Assembly (NCBI GenBank): GCA_023230065.1
Contig: JALNYB010000039.1
Span: 1-10,923, forward strand
Direction of reading: 5' to 3'
Length of the DNA: 10,923 nt
Origin: Candidatus Methanomethylophilaceae archaeon
GTDB lineage: Archaea; Thermoplasmatota; Thermoplasmata; Methanomassiliicoccales; Methanomethylophilaceae
In this document: positions 7,124-10,923 of the stretch, piece after piece
How positions within the stretch are numbered: position 1 is the first letter of the stretch
Layout: every line of letters begins with the position of its first letter
Notes under the pieces: generated by a model
Seen by the model: the letters and a program-made list of their open reading frames with translations, nothing else
Database searches by the model: none
Told to the model about the DNA's origin: nothing
Position numbers and translations under genes: made by a program

Positions 7124-8434
7124 TCAACAGTCTTCTTTTTTCTTACTATCGGCGATATGGTCTTCTTTGATCAAGTATTGGTTGACTATCTTCACGGCAC
7201 ATACATCTCCACACATAGAGCATCCATCTTTTTCTTCTGTGCATCCGCGTTTTCTGTATCTTCTTGCTTTCTCGGGGTCTACACACACTTTATACATCGA
7301 TTCCCAGTCTAACTTCTTTCTTGCTTTGGCCATTGTGATATCCTGATCGAAGTTTTTACCTCTGCAGATGTCTCCAACATGGGCTGCGATTCTAGATGCG
7401 ATTACACCTTCTCTCACATCGTCTTCATCGGGCAATGACAGGTGTTCCGCTGGCGTAAGGTAGCAAAGGAAGTCTGCGCCATTCTGTGCTGCGATAGCTC
7501 CTCCTATGGCGCCCACAATGTGATCATAACCAGGCGCTATGTCTGTGACCAAGGGGCCAAGGACATAGAACGGGGCGTTATGACAAAGGCTTTTTTCCAG
7601 ATGCACATTCATAGGGACCTGGTTCAATGGAACATGTCCAGGGCCTTCTACCATGCTTTGAACGCCTGCTTCTCTTGCTCTCTTAACTAAATGACCCAGA
7701 GTCATCAATTCTGATAGTTGTGCCTGGTCTGAGGCATCTGCGCAACAACCAGGTCTGAATCCATCACCAAGTGACAATGTGAATTCATATTTTCTAGCAA
7801 GTTCAAGTAGATAATCGAAATTTTTGAATAAAGGATTCTCATCTTCGTTGTGAAGGATCCACGCGGTGAGGAATGATCCTCCCCTCGAGACAACATCCAT
7901 GAGTCTATCGCTCTTTTTCAGCCAATCGACGGTCTCTCTTGTGATGCCGCAGTGAACGGTCATGAAATCCATTCCGTCCTTGGCATGTTTTTCTATGCCT
8001 TTGAAAATGTCGTCCTCGGTCATTTCGACAACAGCATTCTTCCTTGCTGCGGTCAATCCGGTTTGATATATAGGGACCGATCCCATCATCACGGGACATT
8101 TATCCAGCAGTTTAGCCCTTATAGCATCAATATCTCCGCCTGTGCTGAGGTCCATTACTGCATCTGCACCATATTTTACGGCAATGTCAAGTTTACGGAG
8201 TTCGCTATCTACATCTACGATGTCTCTCGATGTTCCCAAGTTCACATTGATCTTGATTGACATCCCTTCTCCGATCGCGCCGAGTATAGGGTTGTGTTTT
8301 GGATTACAAGGAACGCAGATACGTCCCGCTGCAATCCCGTTCCTTACGAATTCTTCACTGACCTTCTCTTTTTCAGCGATCTTCTTGATCAGAGGGGTGA
8401 TGCCTCTGCGGGCCTCTTCCATAATGGTGCTCAT
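7124..8434 (-). CDS. thiC: Phosphomethylpyrimidine synthase ThiC (radical SAM; short archaeal type)
   Basis: ThiC rearranges aminoimidazole ribotide to hydroxymethylpyrimidine phosphate, the pyrimidine half of thiamine, using a 4Fe-4S cluster and S-adenosylmethionine. The 436 residues match the short archaeal form, without the bacterial N-terminal domain. Recognisable motifs are MDLSTGGD (94-101), GSVPIYQ (118-124), SRGGSF (183-188), SLGDGFRPGC (221-230), VEGPGHVP (262-269), TDIAPGYDHI (297-306) and YLTPAEHL (325-332). The cluster motif near the C-terminus is C405-SM-C408-GDV-C412, i.e. CX2CX3C, where bacterial ThiC has CX2CX4C. The paralogue 5-hydroxybenzimidazole synthase (BzaF) has the same size and fold and cannot be excluded by eye. 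No Shine-Dalgarno precedes the ATG at 8434; ATG at codon 5 is an alternative start. No TPP riboswitch motif is visible in the leader. It stops with TGA, is convergent with tRNA-Thr and divergent from gyrB. Confidence 0.9.
   Translation of the reverse strand: MSTIMEEARRGITPLIKKIAEKEKVSEEFVRNGIAAGRICVPCNPKHNPILGAIGEGMSIKINVNLGTSRDIVDVDSELRKLDIAVKYGADAVMDLSTGGDIDAIRAKLLDKCPVMMGSVPIYQTGLTAARKNAVVEMTEDDIFKGIEKHAKDGMDFMTVHCGITRETVDWLKKSDRLMDVVSRGGSFLTAWILHNEDENPLFKNFDYLLELARKYEFTLSLGDGFRPGCCADASDQAQLSELMTLGHLVKRAREAGVQSMVEGPGHVPLNQVPMNVHLEKSLCHNAPFYVLGPLVTDIAPGYDHIVGAIGGAIAAQNGADFLCYLTPAEHLSLPDEDDVREGVIASRIAAHVGDICRGKNFDQDITMAKARKKLDWESMYKVCVDPEKARRYRKRGCTEEKDGCSMCGDVCAVKIVNQYLIKEDHIADSKKKEDC
7131..7141 (+). 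terminator. Oligo-T terminator of tRNA-Thr, inside the thiC 3' end
   Basis: TCTTCTTTTTT follows the tRNA by 12 bases on the plus strand. T-rich runs on the non-template strand are the usual archaeal intrinsic terminators, without a needed hairpin. Read on the other strand the same bases encode the Lys-Lys-Glu-Asp part of the ThiC tail, so one stretch serves two genes. Confidence 0.5.
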
Positions 8435-8488
8435 TTGATATCAGGAGGGAATTGCCTGTACGCTATTTCAGACTTTGTTCTGCTTCTC

Positions 8489-8528
8489 GCGTGCGCGCAC
8501 ACGCATTAAATATTACGTGTGCGCACGC
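8489..8528. repeat. Paired alternating purine-pyrimidine palindromes between thiC and gyrB
   Basis: Two GC-rich elements flank an AT-rich core. The left tract (8488-8506) alternates purine and pyrimidine for 19 bases and contains the perfect palindrome GTGCGCGCAC (8491-8500). The right tract (8514-8528) alternates for 15 bases and contains GTGCGCAC (8519-8526). The two are also inverted repeats of each other: GCGTGCGC (8489-8496) pairs exactly with GCGCACGC (8521-8528), and CACACG with CGTGTG, apart from a 2-base bulge. The arms bracket the likely thiC TATA box and touch the gyrB TATA box. This suggests a shared operator or a Z-DNA-prone element. Confidence 0.7.
8505..8515 (-). promoter_or_regulatory. 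Candidate TATA box of thiC
   Basis: Minus-strand TAATATTTAAT sits in the AT-rich core between the two palindromes. A transcript start about 25 bases downstream, near 8484, would leave a leader of about 50 bases before the ATG at 8434. No better TATA-like sequence lies at leaderless spacing. The leader has an 8-bp palindrome, TGATATCA (8436-8443), just before the start codon, of unknown meaning. Confidence 0.4.
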
Positions 8529-8529
8529 T

Positions 8530-8540
8530 TTTATATATAT
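8530..8540 (+). promoter_or_regulatory. TATA box of the gyrB-gyrA operon
   Basis: TTTATATATAT begins one base after the right palindrome arm. It predicts a transcript start near 8560 and a leader of about 30 bases. The TFB-recognition position would fall inside the palindrome, so a protein or altered DNA structure there would compete directly with promoter recognition. Confidence 0.6.
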
Positions 8541-8564
8541 CACCAGGGCTTATGGAAAAATAAT

Positions 8565-8583
8565 GCATATTTCATATGCGGAG
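8565..8583 (+). promoter_or_regulatory. gyrB leader inverted repeat abutting the Shine-Dalgarno GGAG
   Basis: GCATAT (8565-8570) and ATATGC (8574-8579) are perfect inverted repeats around the loop TTC. The ribosome binding site GGAG (8580-8583) follows at once, with 9 bases to the gyrB ATG. This Shine-Dalgarno decides the gyrB start. The small, AT-rich stem could also be a DNA-level binding site. Confidence 0.45.
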
Positions 8584-8589
8584 TTGTAA

Positions 8590-10494
<1,905 letters not shown>

Positions 10495-10498
10495 TATC

Positions 10499-10923
10499 AT
10501 GGATGGAGCAAAAAAGACAATTCCACAGAGCATCGAGAATGAGATGCAGCGCTCGTACATCGATTATTCGATGAGTGTTATCGTAGGACGTGCGCTTCCT
10601 GATGTACGTGACGGTCTTAAGCCTGTACATAGGAAGATACTGTACGCAATGAATGAATTGGGATTGCAGTCTAATCGTCCTTACAGAAAATCAGCAACTG
10701 TCGTGGGAGAAGTATTAGGTAAGTACCATCCGCACGGAGATACAGCTGCATATGATTCCATGGTGAGGATGGCACAGCCTTTCTCTCTTAGATATCTACT
10801 GGTTGACGGTCAGGGTAACTTCGGTTCAGTCGATGGAGATTCTCCGGCAGCCATGCGTTATACTGAAGCGCGTCTTTCGAAGATGTCCAGCGATATGCTG
10901 GTAGATCTTGATAAGAATACTGT
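10499..10923 (+). CDS. gyrA: DNA gyrase subunit A (3' partial)
   Basis: The DNA-cleaving subunit of gyrase. The window contains the first 141 codons and runs off the end. The sequence shows [20 protein letters not shown] (residues 23-42), [20 protein letters not shown] (75-94), DGQGNFGS (103-110) and the active-site [10 protein letters not shown] with Tyr121, matching E. coli Tyr122. At the position of E. coli Ser83 it has Thr82, and the Asp87 equivalent is Asp86. The ATG at 10499 is 4 bases after the gyrB stop, and the residues right after it align with known GyrA N-termini. No strong ribosome binding site is seen, which suggests translational coupling to gyrB. Confidence 0.95.
   Translation, partial: MDGAKKTIPQSIENEMQRSYIDYSMSVIVGRALPDVRDGLKPVHRKILYAMNELGLQSNRPYRKSATVVGEVLGKYHPHGDTAAYDSMVRMAQPFSLRYLLVDGQGNFGSVDGDSPAAMRYTEARLSKMSSDMLVDLDKNT

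Noticed and set aside
8435..8490. TPP riboswitch in the thiC leader
   Set aside because: The conserved CUGAGA and ACCUGAUCUGG-type elements are not found, and the predicted leader of about 50 bases is too short.
7442..8509. Plus-strand open frames antisense to thiC
   Set aside because: They mirror the well-supported thiC frame, have no family features, and disagree with the strong ThiC motifs on the minus strand.

Overview
The window looks like a piece of a methanogen chromosome from the Thermoplasmata side of the Euryarchaeota, most likely the order Methanomassiliicoccales. The evidence is a long archaeal-type Lhr helicase, a COG2522-type archaeal regulator, a bacterial-type gyrB-gyrA operon of the kind Euryarchaeota acquired, a short archaeal-type ThiC, TATA-box promoters placed for leaderless or short-leader transcripts, and above all an in-frame TAG codon inside an otherwise intact conserved gene. 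All six genes whose ends are visible stop with TGA; none uses TAG. That is the pattern expected where TAG is read as pyrrolysine. The taxonomic call is inference, because no rRNA or methanogenesis gene lies in the window.

Layout. Bases 1-4751 (+) are the 3' part of a very large Lhr-family helicase, whose start lies before the window. Next is a small cysteine-containing HTH regulator (4822-5217, +), whose end overlaps the end of a convergent OGG1-type 8-oxoguanine DNA glycosylase (5190-6002, -). A 190-base AT-rich divergent promoter region (6003-6192) carries TATA boxes and a perfect 16-bp palindrome. It separates ogg from an endonuclease IV-like gene (6193-7002, +) with TAG at codon 20. A tRNA-Thr(CGT) gene (7044-7118, +) follows, then convergent thiC (7124-8434, -). 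A 158-base divergent region (8435-8592) has paired GTGCGC-rich palindromes around the thiC and gyrB TATA boxes. gyrB (8593-10494, +) and the start of gyrA (from 10499, +) end the window.

How the genes work together. Lhr, Ogg and the endonuclease IV homologue form a plausible base-excision and DNA-repair neighbourhood: a helicase with a long winged-helix extension, a lyase-type glycosylase for oxidised guanine, and an AP endonuclease. The HTH gene wedged between them could be a local regulator. ThiC makes the thiamine pyrimidine, or, less likely, is its 5-hydroxybenzimidazole-forming paralogue. GyrB and GyrA form DNA gyrase.

The most notable signals are the amber codon in the endonuclease IV gene, which suggests a pyrrolysine-containing repair enzyme, and the alternating purine-pyrimidine palindromes between thiC and gyrB, which could be an operator or a supercoiling-sensitive element for gyrase expression.
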